Shown piece after piece: positions 18,922 through 27,728 of a DNA stretch of 47,883 bases. Under the pieces are notes generated by a model. It was not told where the DNA came from and did no database searches. It worked only from the letters and a program-made list of their open reading frames with translations. The position numbers and the translations under genes were made by a program. How positions within the stretch are numbered: the first letter of the stretch is position 1; each line of letters opens with the position of its first letter. The DNA comes from Ignavibacteria bacterium. Lineage in GTDB: Bacteria > Bacteroidota > Ignavibacteria > Tepidaquicellales > Tepidaquicellaceae. Where the stretch lies: the NCBI GenBank assembly GCA_026417495.1, contig JAOADD010000071.1, positions 1-47,883 of the forward strand. Direction: 5' to 3'.

Positions 18922-19452
18922 TTAATCTATTAAACCTTCATAATATTTCAAATATATTTTTTTATTCTCAATATCTATGTTATCTATAAACTGCTCTCTT
19001 AGTGGGATGAATATTTTTTTCTTTTTATCTTTTTTAAGTACAAGTAAATCATCTGAACCATAGTTTTCTATAGAACTTACCGAACCAACAAGATTTCCTT
19101 CTAAATATACATCACATCCAATTAAATCATAGTAATAATACATCCCTTCAGAAAGATTGATTCGCTTTTCTTCTTCAATGCATAAGTAACATTCTGCGTT
19201 AATTGTTTGTTCTTCGTAAATGTTCTTGAATATGATATATATATAGTTTCCAGCTATCTTTACTTCTTTTATCAAGAACTTATTTTCTCCTGAGCAATCT
19301 AAAATAAAATCCTTCTTCTTATCATTATATACATATACATATTCTAAATTCTTAAACCTCTCTGGAAAATCAGTTAAAGGGTAAACTTTGAATTTACCCT
19401 TCTTGCCTGAACATTTAATTATTTTACCAATAAATATATAATCCTGAATCAA
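18922..19452 (-). CDS. rimM: Ribosome maturation factor RimM
   Basis: 176 residues. The N-terminal barrel opens with YIFIGKIIKCSGKKGKFKVYPLTDFPERF, a divergent form of the usual G-x-hGxxGxhkV...TDxPERF block (given here as one reading of 8-36, with key residues G14, G17, K18 and PERF). The C-terminal PRC-barrel has LIGCDVYLEGNLVGSV and ends in KYYEGLID. RimM assists 30S head assembly around S19. The start is TTG at 19452, immediately after the khpA stop (TAATTG); no ATG lies nearby, so TTG is the only sensible initiator. Confidence 0.93.
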   Translation of the reverse strand: MIQDYIFIGKIIKCSGKKGKFKVYPLTDFPERFKNLEYVYVYNDKKKDFILDCSGENKFLIKEVKIAGNYIYIIFKNIYEEQTINAECYLCIEEEKRINLSEGMYYYYDLIGCDVYLEGNLVGSVSSIENYGSDDLLVLKKDKKKKIFIPLREQFIDNIDIENKKIYLKYYEGLID

Positions 19453-19704
19453 TTACTTCTTCTGAGATGCATTTTTATCAGGAATTTCCAAAGAACACTT
19501 TTTTCCAGATTTTGCTCCGACCGCTGTTAATAGTGTTCGCATCGCAGTAGCGGTTTTACCAGATTTCCCAATTACCTTTCCGGTTTCAGAATCGTTTACA
19601 TAAAGTTTATAGATTAACCTATCGTTCTCTACAATTTCTTCAACTTTTACATCTTCTGGTTTATCAACGAGATTCTTCGCAATAAATTCAATAAATTCCC
19701 GCAT
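19453..19704 (-). CDS. khpA: KH-domain RNA-binding protein KhpA
   Basis: 83 residues, nearly all one type II KH domain. The RNA-gripping GKSG loop is in GKVIGKSGKTATAMRTLL (about 43-60). KhpA binds RNA in the cytoplasm, often with KhpB, and influences cell elongation or small-RNA function in Gram-positives. A strong Shine-Dalgarno AGGAGGT (19717-19711) lies 6 nt before the ATG. Lying between rpsP and rimM is the common arrangement of this gene. Confidence 0.93.
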   Translation of the reverse strand: MREFIEFIAKNLVDKPEDVKVEEIVENDRLIYKLYVNDSETGKVIGKSGKTATAMRTLLTAVGAKSGKKCSLEIPDKNASQKK

Positions 19705-19748
19705 TGATTGACCTCCTGTTGGATATTTTAGTTAATTAATAAAAGTAA

Positions 19749-20177
19749 TTATGTTTTTGTTTCTTGCTCACCTTGAGCTTTATTACCTTCTTCTTTCTTA
19801 GTCTTGCGTCTTTTCTCTGCAAGTTTTTTCTTCTTCTCTTTTCGTTTATTTTCTCTGTATTCTTTTGCTAATTGAAATTTTTGTAACGCATCTTTAATCT
19901 CTTCTTCTGTCTTTCCTTTTCTTTCTAAATACAATCTGTACTTTATACCTTCTCGTTTCAGTAATGAATTAACTGTTTCAGTCGGAACTGCTCCATTGTT
20001 TAACCAATATTTCAATCTCTCTATTTTGATTGAAAATTTTATTGGATCAAAATTAGGATCATAATATCCTAATTCTTCTATGTTTCTGCCATCTCGTGGG
20101 GAGCGAGAATCAGCAGCAACAATTTTATATACAGGCTTCTTTTTCTTTCCCGTTCTTTTTAATCTAATTTTTACCAA
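19749..20177 (-). CDS. rpsP: 30S ribosomal protein S16
   Basis: 142 residues. The first ~85 are standard S16 (VKIRLKRTGKKKKPVYKIV, DSRSPRDGRNIEELGYYDP, RLKYWLNNGAVPTETV). Residues ~85-142 are a long Lys/Glu-rich extension of the kind found in Bacteroidota-type S16. S16 binds 16S rRNA early in 30S assembly. The initiator is TTG at 20177, supported by AGGAGA 6 nt upstream. It follows ffh by 29 nt. Confidence 0.97.
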   Translation of the reverse strand: MVKIRLKRTGKKKKPVYKIVAADSRSPRDGRNIEELGYYDPNFDPIKFSIKIERLKYWLNNGAVPTETVNSLLKREGIKYRLYLERKGKTEEEIKDALQKFQLAKEYRENKRKEKKKKLAEKRRKTKKEEGNKAQGEQETKT

Positions 20178-20183
20178 TTTATA

Positions 20184-20189
20184 TCTCCT
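20184..20189 (-). promoter_or_regulatory. Shine-Dalgarno site fixing the TTG start of rpsP
   Basis: On the minus strand AGGAGA (20189-20184) precedes TTG 20177 by 6 nt. The next residues VKIRLK are the conserved S16 N-terminus, so this site confirms that TTG is the true initiator. Confidence 0.75.
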
Positions 20190-20206
20190 TAAATTTTTAA
20201 TTCTTT

Positions 20207-21547
20207 TTAATTAAATATATTTTTGTGTAAGTTCATTCCTTTTAGAAATCCTCGTAATTTACCTTTACTAAATCCTTTCATTATTTTTTTCATTTCTTCA
20301 TATTGCTTTATTAATTTATTAACATCCTGTATGCTTGTTCCACTACCGTTTGCTATTCTTCTTCGCCTTGAACCATTTAATATCATAGGGTTTGTCCTTT
20401 CTTCTTCTGTCATTGATAAAATTATAGCTTCAAGTCTAGTAAAAATTTTGTCATCTATTTTTGCATCTTGTAACTTACTTCCCATCCCGGGTAACATAGA
20501 AACAATACTCGAGAGTGGGCCCATCTTTTTTATCTGTTTTATTTGAACAAGAAAGTCATTAAAATCAAAATTATTTTTTCTATATTTTTCCTCCAGTTTT
20601 GCTGCTTGTTCTATGTCAAATGCTTCTTGAGCTTTTTCAACAAAACTTACAATATCTCCCATGCCAAGTATCCTTGATGCCATTCTCTCAGGATGAAATT
20701 GTTCTATAGCATCAAGTTTTTCCCCAACACTTACAAATTTTATTGGTTTATTTACCACTGAACGGATTGATAGAGCTGCCCCCCCTTTAGTATCTCCATC
20801 AAGTTTTGTTAGTATTACTCCTGTATATTCCAATCTATCATTAAATATTTTTGCTGTATTTACAGCATCCTGACCTGTCATAGAATCAACTACAAACAAT
20901 ATTTCTGATGGTTTTAAATTATTTTTTAACTCTGATACTTCCGTCATCATTTTTTCATCTATTGATAATCTGCCTGCTGTATCAATTATTAGTACATCTC
21001 TTGCATTTTTTCTACAATATTCTACTGAAGCTTTTGCTATTTTTAATACATCTTTAGATTCTTCATCGAAATATACTGGAACTGAACACTGTCCACCTAA
21101 TATTTTCAATTGCTCTATTGCTGCTGGTCTATATATATCACAAGCAGAAAGTGTGGGGCTATAACCTTTTGTTTTTAAATATTTTGCAAGCTTTGCAGCA
21201 AAAGTCGTCTTGCCTGAACCTTGTAATCCTACAATTAGAATGATGGAAGGTATTGTATTAGAAATTATTAAATCTGACTTCTCAGAACCTAATAATTTGA
21301 TTAATTCATCATTTATTATTTTGACAATTAACTGGCCTGGAGTTATACTATTAATGACATTTTGGCCTAAAGATTTTTCTTTAACTTCTTTAATAAAAGA
21401 ATTGACAACTTTATAATTTACATCAGCATCGAAGAAAATTCTTCTTATTTCTCTTAATGGTTCTTCAATATTTTTTTCATTGATCGTTCCTTGTCCACGT
21501 ATTTTTCGTAATACATTTTCAAGTTTATTTGTCAATTCTTCAAACAT
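20207..21547 (-). CDS. ffh: Signal recognition particle protein Ffh (SRP54)
   Basis: 446 residues. An N domain of four helices is followed by the GTPase with G1 GLQGSGKTT (107-115), the SACDIYRPAAIEQL insertion-box region, DTAGR and TKLDGDTKGGAALS. The C-terminal M domain contains MLPGM and the RRRRIANGSG RNA-binding helix. It binds signal sequences at the ribosome with the 4.5S RNA and delivers nascent chains to FtsY and SecYEG. It opens the leftward ffh-rpsP-khpA-rimM-trmD-rplS operon. The 194-bp region upstream is shared with the divergent LysM gene and shows no clear consensus promoter. Confidence 0.98.
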   Translation of the reverse strand: MFEELTNKLENVLRKIRGQGTINEKNIEEPLREIRRIFFDADVNYKVVNSFIKEVKEKSLGQNVINSITPGQLIVKIINDELIKLLGSEKSDLIISNTIPSIILIVGLQGSGKTTFAAKLAKYLKTKGYSPTLSACDIYRPAAIEQLKILGGQCSVPVYFDEESKDVLKIAKASVEYCRKNARDVLIIDTAGRLSIDEKMMTEVSELKNNLKPSEILFVVDSMTGQDAVNTAKIFNDRLEYTGVILTKLDGDTKGGAALSIRSVVNKPIKFVSVGEKLDAIEQFHPERMASRILGMGDIVSFVEKAQEAFDIEQAAKLEEKYRKNNFDFNDFLVQIKQIKKMGPLSSIVSMLPGMGSKLQDAKIDDKIFTRLEAIILSMTEEERTNPMILNGSRRRRIANGSGTSIQDVNKLIKQYEEMKKIMKGFSKGKLRGFLKGMNLHKNIFN

Positions 21548-21741
21548 CAGAAAAACATTAAATTAAAAACAATTAAGTTAATAATCATATATTTTTTTTT
21601 CAAGGTATATTATCAATGAAGATTTATATCATCCGCTTTAAAGTAATATAAAATATATTGAAAATTTTAATTATAAAAATTAATTTATAACCTCAAAATT
21701 AATGTTTTGTTAAATCATTAACTAAAAGAAAGGAAAATCCA

Positions 21742-22179
21742 ATGAAAGTGAAGTTCTTCTTTTTGATTGTTATCGGTGTGGTATTATTGTTTGTATTAGC
21801 ACCGATTTCCTCCTATGCTCAAAATGAAACCTACGAGGTTGTAAAGGGTGATTGTTTGTGGAAGATTTCTAAAAAGGAGTTGAAAGATGGCAAACTTTGG
21901 CCAGAAATCTGGGTATTAAATAAGGATGGGGTTGTAAACAAAGATAAATTTGATAAGGAAAAATATAAAACAATAAAAAACCCCAATCTTATTTACCCAA
22001 CTCAAATTCTCAGAATCCCTAAAACCCCCAAATTATCTCAAGCAGAACTACAATCTGCCTACAAGGAGGCAAAGAAATATTGGAGAAAAATGCATCCAAG
22101 AAAGCCAAAAGTAAACAAAGAGGAGTCTACTGAAAAGCCAAAAGATGATCAAGGAAAGAAAGAAGAAAAGAAGAAATAA
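21742..22179 (+). CDS. Secreted LysM-domain protein
   Basis: 145 residues. A signal peptide of about 25 residues ends near SSYAQ. One LysM domain follows at about 29-80 (YEVVKGDCLWKISKKE ... IYPTQILRIP), which usually binds peptidoglycan or chitin-like glycans. The C-terminal 60 residues are a highly charged Lys/Glu/Pro tail. Role inferred: attachment to or organisation of the cell wall in the periplasm. A Shine-Dalgarno AGGAAA lies shortly before the ATG. A clear intrinsic terminator follows the gene, so it is probably a single-gene transcript. Confidence 0.85.
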   Translation: MKVKFFFLIVIGVVLLFVLAPISSYAQNETYEVVKGDCLWKISKKELKDGKLWPEIWVLNKDGVVNKDKFDKEKYKTIKNPNLIYPTQILRIPKTPKLSQAELQSAYKEAKKYWRKMHPRKPKVNKEESTEKPKDDQGKKEEKKK

Positions 22180-22203
22180 CAATTATTTATGTAGTTTAAG
22201 AAT

Positions 22204-22236
22204 GCCATCTTCATATAATTTGAAGATGGCTTTTTT
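22204..22236 (+). terminator. Intrinsic terminator after the LysM gene
   Basis: A perfect 10-bp stem, GCCATCTTCA (22204-22213) with TGAAGATGGC (22221-22230), encloses a 7-nt loop and is followed by six T (22231-22236). It lies 24 nt after the LysM stop and 17 nt before rnhB. Confidence 0.92.
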
Positions 22237-22252
22237 ATTAAATTTTTGATAT

Positions 22253-22819
22253 ATGCTAATTTGTGGAATAGACGAAGCTGGCAGAGGACCTTTAGCGGGT
22301 CCTGTTGTGGCTGCTGCTGTTGTCTTCGAAAAAAATGTTTTCATTGAACATGTAACTGATTCTAAAAGTCTCTCTCCTATTATGAGAGAAAAGCTATATT
22401 ATGAAATTGTGAAAAGATGTTCTGAATACAAGATATCGGTAGTGGATAACCATATGATAGATAGTATTAACATTCTGAAAGCTACGATGTTAGCTATGGA
22501 AAATTGTCTGATAAACTTAACAAAAAAACCCTCAAAAGTGCTCATTGATGGTAATTATTTTAAATTTGAAAACGATAGACACTTAATGTACAAATTCAAA
22601 AAATTTATTAAAGGTGATGAAAAGATATTCCAAATTTCCGCTGCTTCAATACTTGCAAAAGTTGAAAGAGATAGAATAATGTTGCAGCTTGATAAACTTT
22701 TTCCACAATATAATTTTAAAAAAAACAAAGGTTATCCTACAAAAGAACATATATGTAATATTAAAAAATATGGCTTAAGTCCTGTTCATAGAGTTACTTT
22801 CTGTAAAAAATATTTATAA
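22253..22819 (+). CDS. rnhB: Ribonuclease HII
   Basis: 188 residues. The catalytic DEAGRGPLAGPVVAAAVV block starts with D7-E8, a third acidic residue lies in LIDGN (D99), and the SILAKVERDR segment (about 132-141) completes the site. RNase HII nicks RNA in RNA-DNA hybrids, including single ribonucleotides misincorporated into DNA. It starts 17 nt after the LysM terminator, so its promoter must lie very close or be read-through. One base separates it from yraN, a pairing common in many bacteria. Confidence 0.96.
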   Translation: MLICGIDEAGRGPLAGPVVAAAVVFEKNVFIEHVTDSKSLSPIMREKLYYEIVKRCSEYKISVVDNHMIDSINILKATMLAMENCLINLTKKPSKVLIDGNYFKFENDRHLMYKFKKFIKGDEKIFQISAASILAKVERDRIMLQLDKLFPQYNFKKNKGYPTKEHICNIKKYGLSPVHRVTFCKKYL

Positions 22820-22820
22820 T

Positions 22821-23195
22821 ATGTTGTCAAATAGATTGGTAATTGGTAAAAAAGGGGAAAAAATTGCAAAGAAATTTCTTAAAAAGAAGAAACTAAAATT
22901 TTTAACAAGTAATTTCATTTATAAGAATAAAGAAGTGGATTTAATATTTGAAGATTTGAAAAATAAAATTTTAATTTTTGTTGAAGTGAAAACGCGACTT
23001 GATGATTCTATTGCAACACCTGAAGATAATATTAATTTAAATAAATTAAAAAAATATAATATTGCTATTAATGGGTTCCTGCTAAAGAATCCGAAATATA
23101 AAGATTATGGGATAAGAATAGATTCTATAGGTATTGTTTTAAAAAGAGATGAAATACTAATAAATCATACAGAAGCAATAAATCAAATATATTAA
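22821..23195 (+). CDS. yraN: YraN/UPF0102 family endonuclease-like protein
   Basis: 124 residues, typical length. The family motifs GKKGEKIAKKFLKKK (9-23), NKEVDLIFED and LIFVEVKTRLDD are present; the E-x-D-L ... F-V-E-V-K pattern is a PD-(D/E)XK-type nuclease core related to Holliday-junction resolvases. The cellular role is not settled. It is co-transcribed with rnhB, and its stop shares a TTAA with the convergent hemW stop. Confidence 0.9.
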   Translation: MLSNRLVIGKKGEKIAKKFLKKKKLKFLTSNFIYKNKEVDLIFEDLKNKILIFVEVKTRLDDSIATPEDNINLNKLKKYNIAINGFLLKNPKYKDYGIRIDSIGIVLKRDEILINHTEAINQIY

Positions 23196-24340
23196 AAATA
23201 TTTTATCATAATTTCATCTGCTAGAAAAAACCCTTTCTTAGTAAGTTTAAATTTGTCTTGGAAATACTCTGCAAACCCATTTGCGATTAATAACTTAGTT
23301 GATTTATTATATTTGTGTTCGAAACTTTTACCTGTTAGTAATTTAAATTTTTTTATATCAACACCTTGACTTCTTAAACCTAAGTATATTAATTCTGTTT
23401 CAATGTTTTTCTTCGTTAATTTATATTTGTTTTCAATTGGTAATTTATTTTTATCAAGATACTTATTATAAGTGATAATATCTCTAAAATTATTCCATCG
23501 ATATAAATTCACCATTGAATGTGCTGATGGCCCAAGTCCTAAATAGTTTTCGAAATTCCAATATTTTAAATTATGTCTTGATTCATATCCTTTTTTCGCA
23601 AAGTTTGATATTTCATAATGAACATATGAATTTTCTTCTAATAATTCTTTTATAAATTTATATTGTTTATATTCTTCATTAGAATTTAATGGCTTTATTT
23701 CTTTGTTTTCTACTTTTAAACATAACGGTGTATTTTCTTCTATCATTAATGAATATGCAGAAATATGCGGTATCTGTAACTTTATTAAATATTTCAAAGT
23801 GTCTAATAACTCACTTATCTTCATTTCAGGAATCGAGTGTATAACATCAACATTAATATTATCGAAATAATTTAGTATTAATTCAAGACCGTATTTTAAA
23901 TTTTTAATCCCTTTGTATCTATTAAGAAATATTAAATGCTTTTTTTTAAGAGTTTGTAAACCATAACTAATTCTATTAATTCCTAAAAGTTTTAAGCTTT
24001 TCGAATAGAGATGCTTCTCTGTAATATCTTCAGGGTTAACTTCAATCGTAATTTCAGTATCCTTGTCAAAATGAAAACATCTATATAAGGTATTCAATAT
24101 TTTATCTATATGTTTAACATTTAAAACAGAGGGTGTCCCTCCACCTATATAAATTGTATCAAAAATGTAATCAGGATACTGTTCTTTATATAAATTAATT
24201 TCTTTCTCTAAATTCTTTACGAATACATCTATGATGTCAAGATTTGTTATAGAGTAAAAATCGCAATACCCGCATTTATATCTGCAGAAAGGAATATGTA
24301 TATACATTCCAGCTTTATCATCTTTATCATTAATATTCAT
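23192..24340 (-). CDS. hemW: Radical SAM protein HemW
   Basis: 382 residues from ATG 24340; a TTG three codons upstream (24349) is an alternative. The cluster motif CRYKCGYC (C19, C23, C26) binds the radical-SAM 4Fe-4S cluster, followed by GGGTPSVL. The extra cysteine that marks genuine HemN coproporphyrinogen dehydrogenases is replaced by D27, so this is HemW, a proposed heme chaperone and not a porphyrin enzyme. The HemN C-terminal domain (about 290-380) is present with its YLGLRSQGVDI-like segment. It is a single leftward gene between two rightward units. Confidence 0.9.
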   Translation of the reverse strand: MNINDKDDKAGMYIHIPFCRYKCGYCDFYSITNLDIIDVFVKNLEKEINLYKEQYPDYIFDTIYIGGGTPSVLNVKHIDKILNTLYRCFHFDKDTEITIEVNPEDITEKHLYSKSLKLLGINRISYGLQTLKKKHLIFLNRYKGIKNLKYGLELILNYFDNINVDVIHSIPEMKISELLDTLKYLIKLQIPHISAYSLMIEENTPLCLKVENKEIKPLNSNEEYKQYKFIKELLEENSYVHYEISNFAKKGYESRHNLKYWNFENYLGLGPSAHSMVNLYRWNNFRDIITYNKYLDKNKLPIENKYKLTKKNIETELIYLGLRSQGVDIKKFKLLTGKSFEHKYNKSTKLLIANGFAEYFQDKFKLTKKGFFLADEIMIKYF

Positions 24341-24458
24341 TCTTTTCAACTTTTTAGTTTTTTAATAGAATAGAGATGAATTCTTAAGTTAAATTTATAA
24401 ATCAATATTCTATTTTTAAATGTAATTTAGGTAATTAATCAATATTTTATATTTCGAA

Positions 24459-24492
24459 GAATAATTGAAAAATTATTCAATTAATTTATCAT
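24459..24492 (+). promoter_or_regulatory. Possible promoter with overlapping dyads before the BrkB-family gene
   Basis: TTGAAA (24465-24470), a 16-nt spacer and TATCAT (24487-24492) make a fair promoter about 48 nt before the TTG start. Two overlapping dyads cover the -35 box and spacer: GAATAATT/AATTATTC around GAAA (24459-24478) and TAATTGAA/TTCAATTA around six bases (24462-24483). Either could be an operator, but in DNA this AT-rich such dyads also arise by chance. Confidence 0.35.
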
Positions 24493-24539
24493 AATAATTT
24501 TATTATTTTAATACAAATAATAGAACTTTTATTATATAA

Positions 24540-25418
24540 TTGAAGAATATCAAATCATATTACGACAAAACTCTTTTTTATATTAAGAAGTTATATGAAA
24601 AAGTAATTTCTGAAGTATTGTGGACTTTATCTGCTGGTGTTGCTTTCAATTTTATTTTGAGCTTAATTCCATTTTTTCTTTTACTCTTAACTGTTGTTGG
24701 TATTCTCTTGGATAAATATCAAGTGGCTTCACTATTAAGTGCACATATAAATGAATATGTCCCTTTACCTGAAGGTATAAAAGAAAAATTCTTAAATGCA
24801 GTTATTAATCGAGTAAATGAACTCACTTCAAATACATTAATTACGGGATTAATTGGTGTTGCTGGTTTTATATGGACAACAAGTAGTTTATTTTCGTCAA
24901 TGCGTGATGTATTAAATAAAGTGTTTAATTATGTAGATGACAAAAGTATTATTTATGGAAAGCTAAAAGATATTTTATTTGTCTTTGTTTCTTTGATACT
25001 TCTCATAATAACTTTTAGCATTACTTCGTTGGTTCAAATATTCACATATTATAAGATAACAATTTTTAATATTAATTTTGACTTAAGTTATTTTGATAAA
25101 ATAATAAGTTTATTTGTTGGATATATTATTTCTTTTTTGATGTTTTTATTAATGTATAGAAATATACCGCATTTTAAAACTCCATGGAAGGTTATTTTTT
25201 TTACATCTTTTTGGGCTGCACTATTTTTTGAAATATTCAAATATTTATTCACATTTTATATTTTAAATTTATCTAATTATACCAAAATATATGGGGCATT
25301 CACAGCATTTGTGTTAACATTTCTATGGATTTACTTTATCTCCACTATTTTCACTTTTTCTGCTGCACTTGGTAGTATATATTTGAATAAAAATAATTAT
25401 AAAATTATTCCAAGATAA
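24540..25418 (+). CDS. YihY/BrkB-family inner-membrane protein
   Basis: 292 residues with about six membrane helices. The family pattern is clear: EVLWTLSAGVAFNFILSLIPFFLLLL (as blocks near 23-50), a central helix with TTSSLFSSMRDVLNKVF (about 112-128), and the C-terminal YGAFTAFVLTFLWIYFIS with a final SAALGSIY. The family was long mislabelled RNase BN; its molecular function is unknown. The initiator is TTG at 24540, since no ATG occurs before the first helix. The phosphatase gene starts 3 nt downstream, so the two are co-transcribed. Confidence 0.85.
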   Translation: MKNIKSYYDKTLFYIKKLYEKVISEVLWTLSAGVAFNFILSLIPFFLLLLTVVGILLDKYQVASLLSAHINEYVPLPEGIKEKFLNAVINRVNELTSNTLITGLIGVAGFIWTTSSLFSSMRDVLNKVFNYVDDKSIIYGKLKDILFVFVSLILLIITFSITSLVQIFTYYKITIFNINFDLSYFDKIISLFVGYIISFLMFLLMYRNIPHFKTPWKVIFFTSFWAALFFEIFKYLFTFYILNLSNYTKIYGAFTAFVLTFLWIYFISTIFTFSAALGSIYLNKNNYKIIPR

Positions 25419-25421
25419 TTT

Positions 25422-26681
25422 ATGGAGCAAAGAAAGCTTTACAAAACAATAGAAAGTATTATACGAGAAGCTCCAAATTTTGACTCTAATGAAAAATTCC
25501 TAACTTATGTTATTAGTAAAATTATAGAAATGGAAGGAGTTAAAATTATTGGAGGACGATTGTGGAAATTGAATAAAAGTAAGGATGCATATGTTCTCGT
25601 GAGCCAAATTGGAGAAGTTGCGCAAATAGACAAAAATTTTAAACTAAAAATAAAAGATTACCCAATATTCAAGGAATTTAAAAATAAAAGAGCATATCTT
25701 GCAAAAGAAACTGATGAATATTTAATTGGTAAAGGGATCTATCATTATTCTGCAACAGGAGTAGGAGAAAGATATAAAATTAAAGTTAAGGGGACAATTT
25801 TCCCAGATTATTATTATTTGTATCAATATTTAATTGCTCTTAATGGAAAAGAGCAAGATGAAGAATTCCTTAATACACTAAATATTATTAGTGTGACATT
25901 GAGCTCAGTTTTGAGAGCAAAAAAAATAGAAAAAAAAGCAAAAGAAGAATTTGAGGAATTAGAAAAGGCTAGTGAAATTCAAAAAAGCATTTTACCTGAC
26001 CATGAGCTGAAATTCGGTAATTATGAAATATTTGGTATCTCCGTTCCTGATAAAATTGTTGGGGGAGATTTTTTTGATTATCTAATAATTGACGAAGAAT
26101 TCAAAGTTTCCATTGTTATTGCGGATGCCGCTTCTAAAGGTATTTCTGCTGCTGCTCAAGCTCTTTATGTTTCAGGTGCTCTTAAAATGGGGGTATCGTA
26201 TGATGTATCTATAAATTCCTTAATTAAGAAAATTAATGATTTAGTCTATAATACTTTCCCGAATGAAAGGTTTGTAACACTATTCTACTGTGAATTGTAT
26301 AAGGATAAAAAGGGGCTATGCGTATATGCTAATGCAGGTCATAATTCTCCACTTCATTACAATTATAATTTAAACAAAATTGAACCCCTTTTACCTACAG
26401 GTCCTGTTCTTGGACCTTCTGCAAATCAAAATTATAGAACTGATAGTTTAAACCTTGAAAAAAATGATATTCTTGTATTATACACAGATGGGATTACTGA
26501 AGCTGCAAATGAAAATTTTGAATTCTATACAGAGGAAAGATTGAGGAAAAATATTGAAGCATATAAAGATTTGTCTGCTAAAGAAATTTGTCAACTAATT
26601 ATTGAGGATGTACAGAAATTTAATGCAGGTGGTAAATATTGTGATGATAAAACCATAGTTGTAATAAAAAGAGTTAGTTAA
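25422..26681 (+). CDS. SpoIIE/RsbU-type PP2C phosphatase with N-terminal sensor region
   Basis: 419 residues. Residues 1-165 look like a GAF-type sensing domain, followed by a short coiled coil (166-190) and the phosphatase domain from ~195. Metal-site residues are in VGGDFFDY (213-220), IADAASKGISAAA (233-245), YTDGITEAAN and the final CDDKTIVVIK. Such enzymes dephosphorylate anti-sigma-factor antagonists in partner-switching systems. No antagonist (STAS) or RsbW kinase is in this window, so its target must be elsewhere. It has no membrane segment and should be cytoplasmic. Confidence 0.9.
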   Translation: MEQRKLYKTIESIIREAPNFDSNEKFLTYVISKIIEMEGVKIIGGRLWKLNKSKDAYVLVSQIGEVAQIDKNFKLKIKDYPIFKEFKNKRAYLAKETDEYLIGKGIYHYSATGVGERYKIKVKGTIFPDYYYLYQYLIALNGKEQDEEFLNTLNIISVTLSSVLRAKKIEKKAKEEFEELEKASEIQKSILPDHELKFGNYEIFGISVPDKIVGGDFFDYLIIDEEFKVSIVIADAASKGISAAAQALYVSGALKMGVSYDVSINSLIKKINDLVYNTFPNERFVTLFYCELYKDKKGLCVYANAGHNSPLHYNYNLNKIEPLLPTGPVLGPSANQNYRTDSLNLEKNDILVLYTDGITEAANENFEFYTEERLRKNIEAYKDLSAKEICQLIIEDVQKFNAGGKYCDDKTIVVIKRVS

Positions 26682-26714
26682 TTTAAAAAATTTAAACATA
26701 AAAGGAGAATATAA

Positions 26715-27047
26715 ATGGCAATAAAAATTACTTCAGATTGTATCAATTGTGGTGCATGTTTACCCGAATGCCCTAATAATGCTATTTACGAAGGTGGTTC
26801 AGAGTGGTCTCTCGGTGGGATAAATTATGGAACAAGTAATCTGGCTCCATCAGGAGCTACTGGTTTCTTTTCTGAAGATTATTATTACATTGTTCCTGAT
26901 AAATGTACTGAATGCATTGGTTTCTATGATAAACCACAATGCGCTGAAGTTTGTCCTGTGGACTGTTGTGTCCCTGATCAAGAGCACGAGGAGGATAAAG
27001 AAACTTTATTGAAAAAGAAAGAACATCTTGATAAAATTGGAAGGTAA
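26715..27047 (+). CDS. Two-cluster 4Fe-4S ferredoxin (Bacteroidota type)
   Basis: 110 residues. The first cluster motif is C9-x2-C12-x2-C15-x3-C19 followed by proline; the second is C64-x2-C67-x8-C76-x3-C80 with proline, as in YfhL-like ferredoxins. A 34-residue Gly/Ser-rich insert (27-60) separates them, and CC at 84-85 adds two cysteines. Ferredoxins of this layout are widespread in Bacteroidota. It should be a low-potential electron carrier; its partners are unknown. A good Shine-Dalgarno (AAAGGAGA) precedes the ATG. It may share a transcript with the phosphatase 33 nt upstream. Confidence 0.88.
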   Translation: MAIKITSDCINCGACLPECPNNAIYEGGSEWSLGGINYGTSNLAPSGATGFFSEDYYYIVPDKCTECIGFYDKPQCAEVCPVDCCVPDQEHEEDKETLLKKKEHLDKIGR

Positions 27048-27103
27048 TTTTAATTAATATGTGGATTTAAACTCTTAATTTTTTAGAATAACCCCAATGT
27101 GTT

Positions 27104-27721
27104 TTATTTGAAGTATTTTTCTTCTTCCTTATTTATAGGGCTTAAGTTTTTATCATCAATAATTTCTTCTTTAATCTTTTTATGGAATATCTTTCTGTAT
27201 CCTAATATTATCATTAAAAAACCAGTTGTGACATATAAATCAGCTAAATTAAAAATTGGCCAAGATGTAAATGTTTTTCCAAAAATTGTAATATCTGGAA
27301 TATTTATTTGAAAGAAATCTACAACTTTACCTTGGAATAGGGGAGCATAATCATATATAAGACCATAAAACGCTCTATCAATTAAATTACCTAAAGCCCC
27401 TGCAAGTATAAATGAAAGCGATAATTTTAAATAATATCCTTCTTTTCTATTAAGGTAAATAAAATAGATTATTAAAATAGAAGCAACAATAGTGAATAAT
27501 GATCTTCCTAATCTACCGCCAAATTCCATACCGAAAGCCATACCAGGATTTTCGATAAATGTTATAAAAAAAATGTTGTCAATAATAGGTATGCTTGAAC
27601 CGTAACTCATACCTGGTAAAGAAATTATTAGTCCGAATATATTAAGGTTGATTCCTTTAACTAAAAATTTAGTAATTTGATCCCCTAATACCAAAACTAA
27701 TGTAAAATATAATATCTTCAA
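27104..27721 (-). CDS. lspA: Lipoprotein signal peptidase (signal peptidase II)
   Basis: 205 residues, longer than the common ~160. Four membrane helices are evident. The catalytic aspartates lie in GALGNLIDRAF and in FNLADLYV; ENPGMAFGMEFGG is the Bacteroidota form of the conserved loop. It removes signal peptides from prolipoproteins after lipid attachment. Extra length comes from a periplasmic loop and a charged C-terminal tail. The initiator is TTG at 27721, 7 nt after the DksA-like stop. It is the last gene of the ileS-dksA-lspA operon. Confidence 0.93.
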   Translation of the reverse strand: MKILYFTLVLVLGDQITKFLVKGINLNIFGLIISLPGMSYGSSIPIIDNIFFITFIENPGMAFGMEFGGRLGRSLFTIVASILIIYFIYLNRKEGYYLKLSLSFILAGALGNLIDRAFYGLIYDYAPLFQGKVVDFFQINIPDITIFGKTFTSWPIFNLADLYVTTGFLMIILGYRKIFHKKIKEEIIDDKNLSPINKEEEKYFK

Positions 27722-27728
27722 TTTTTAA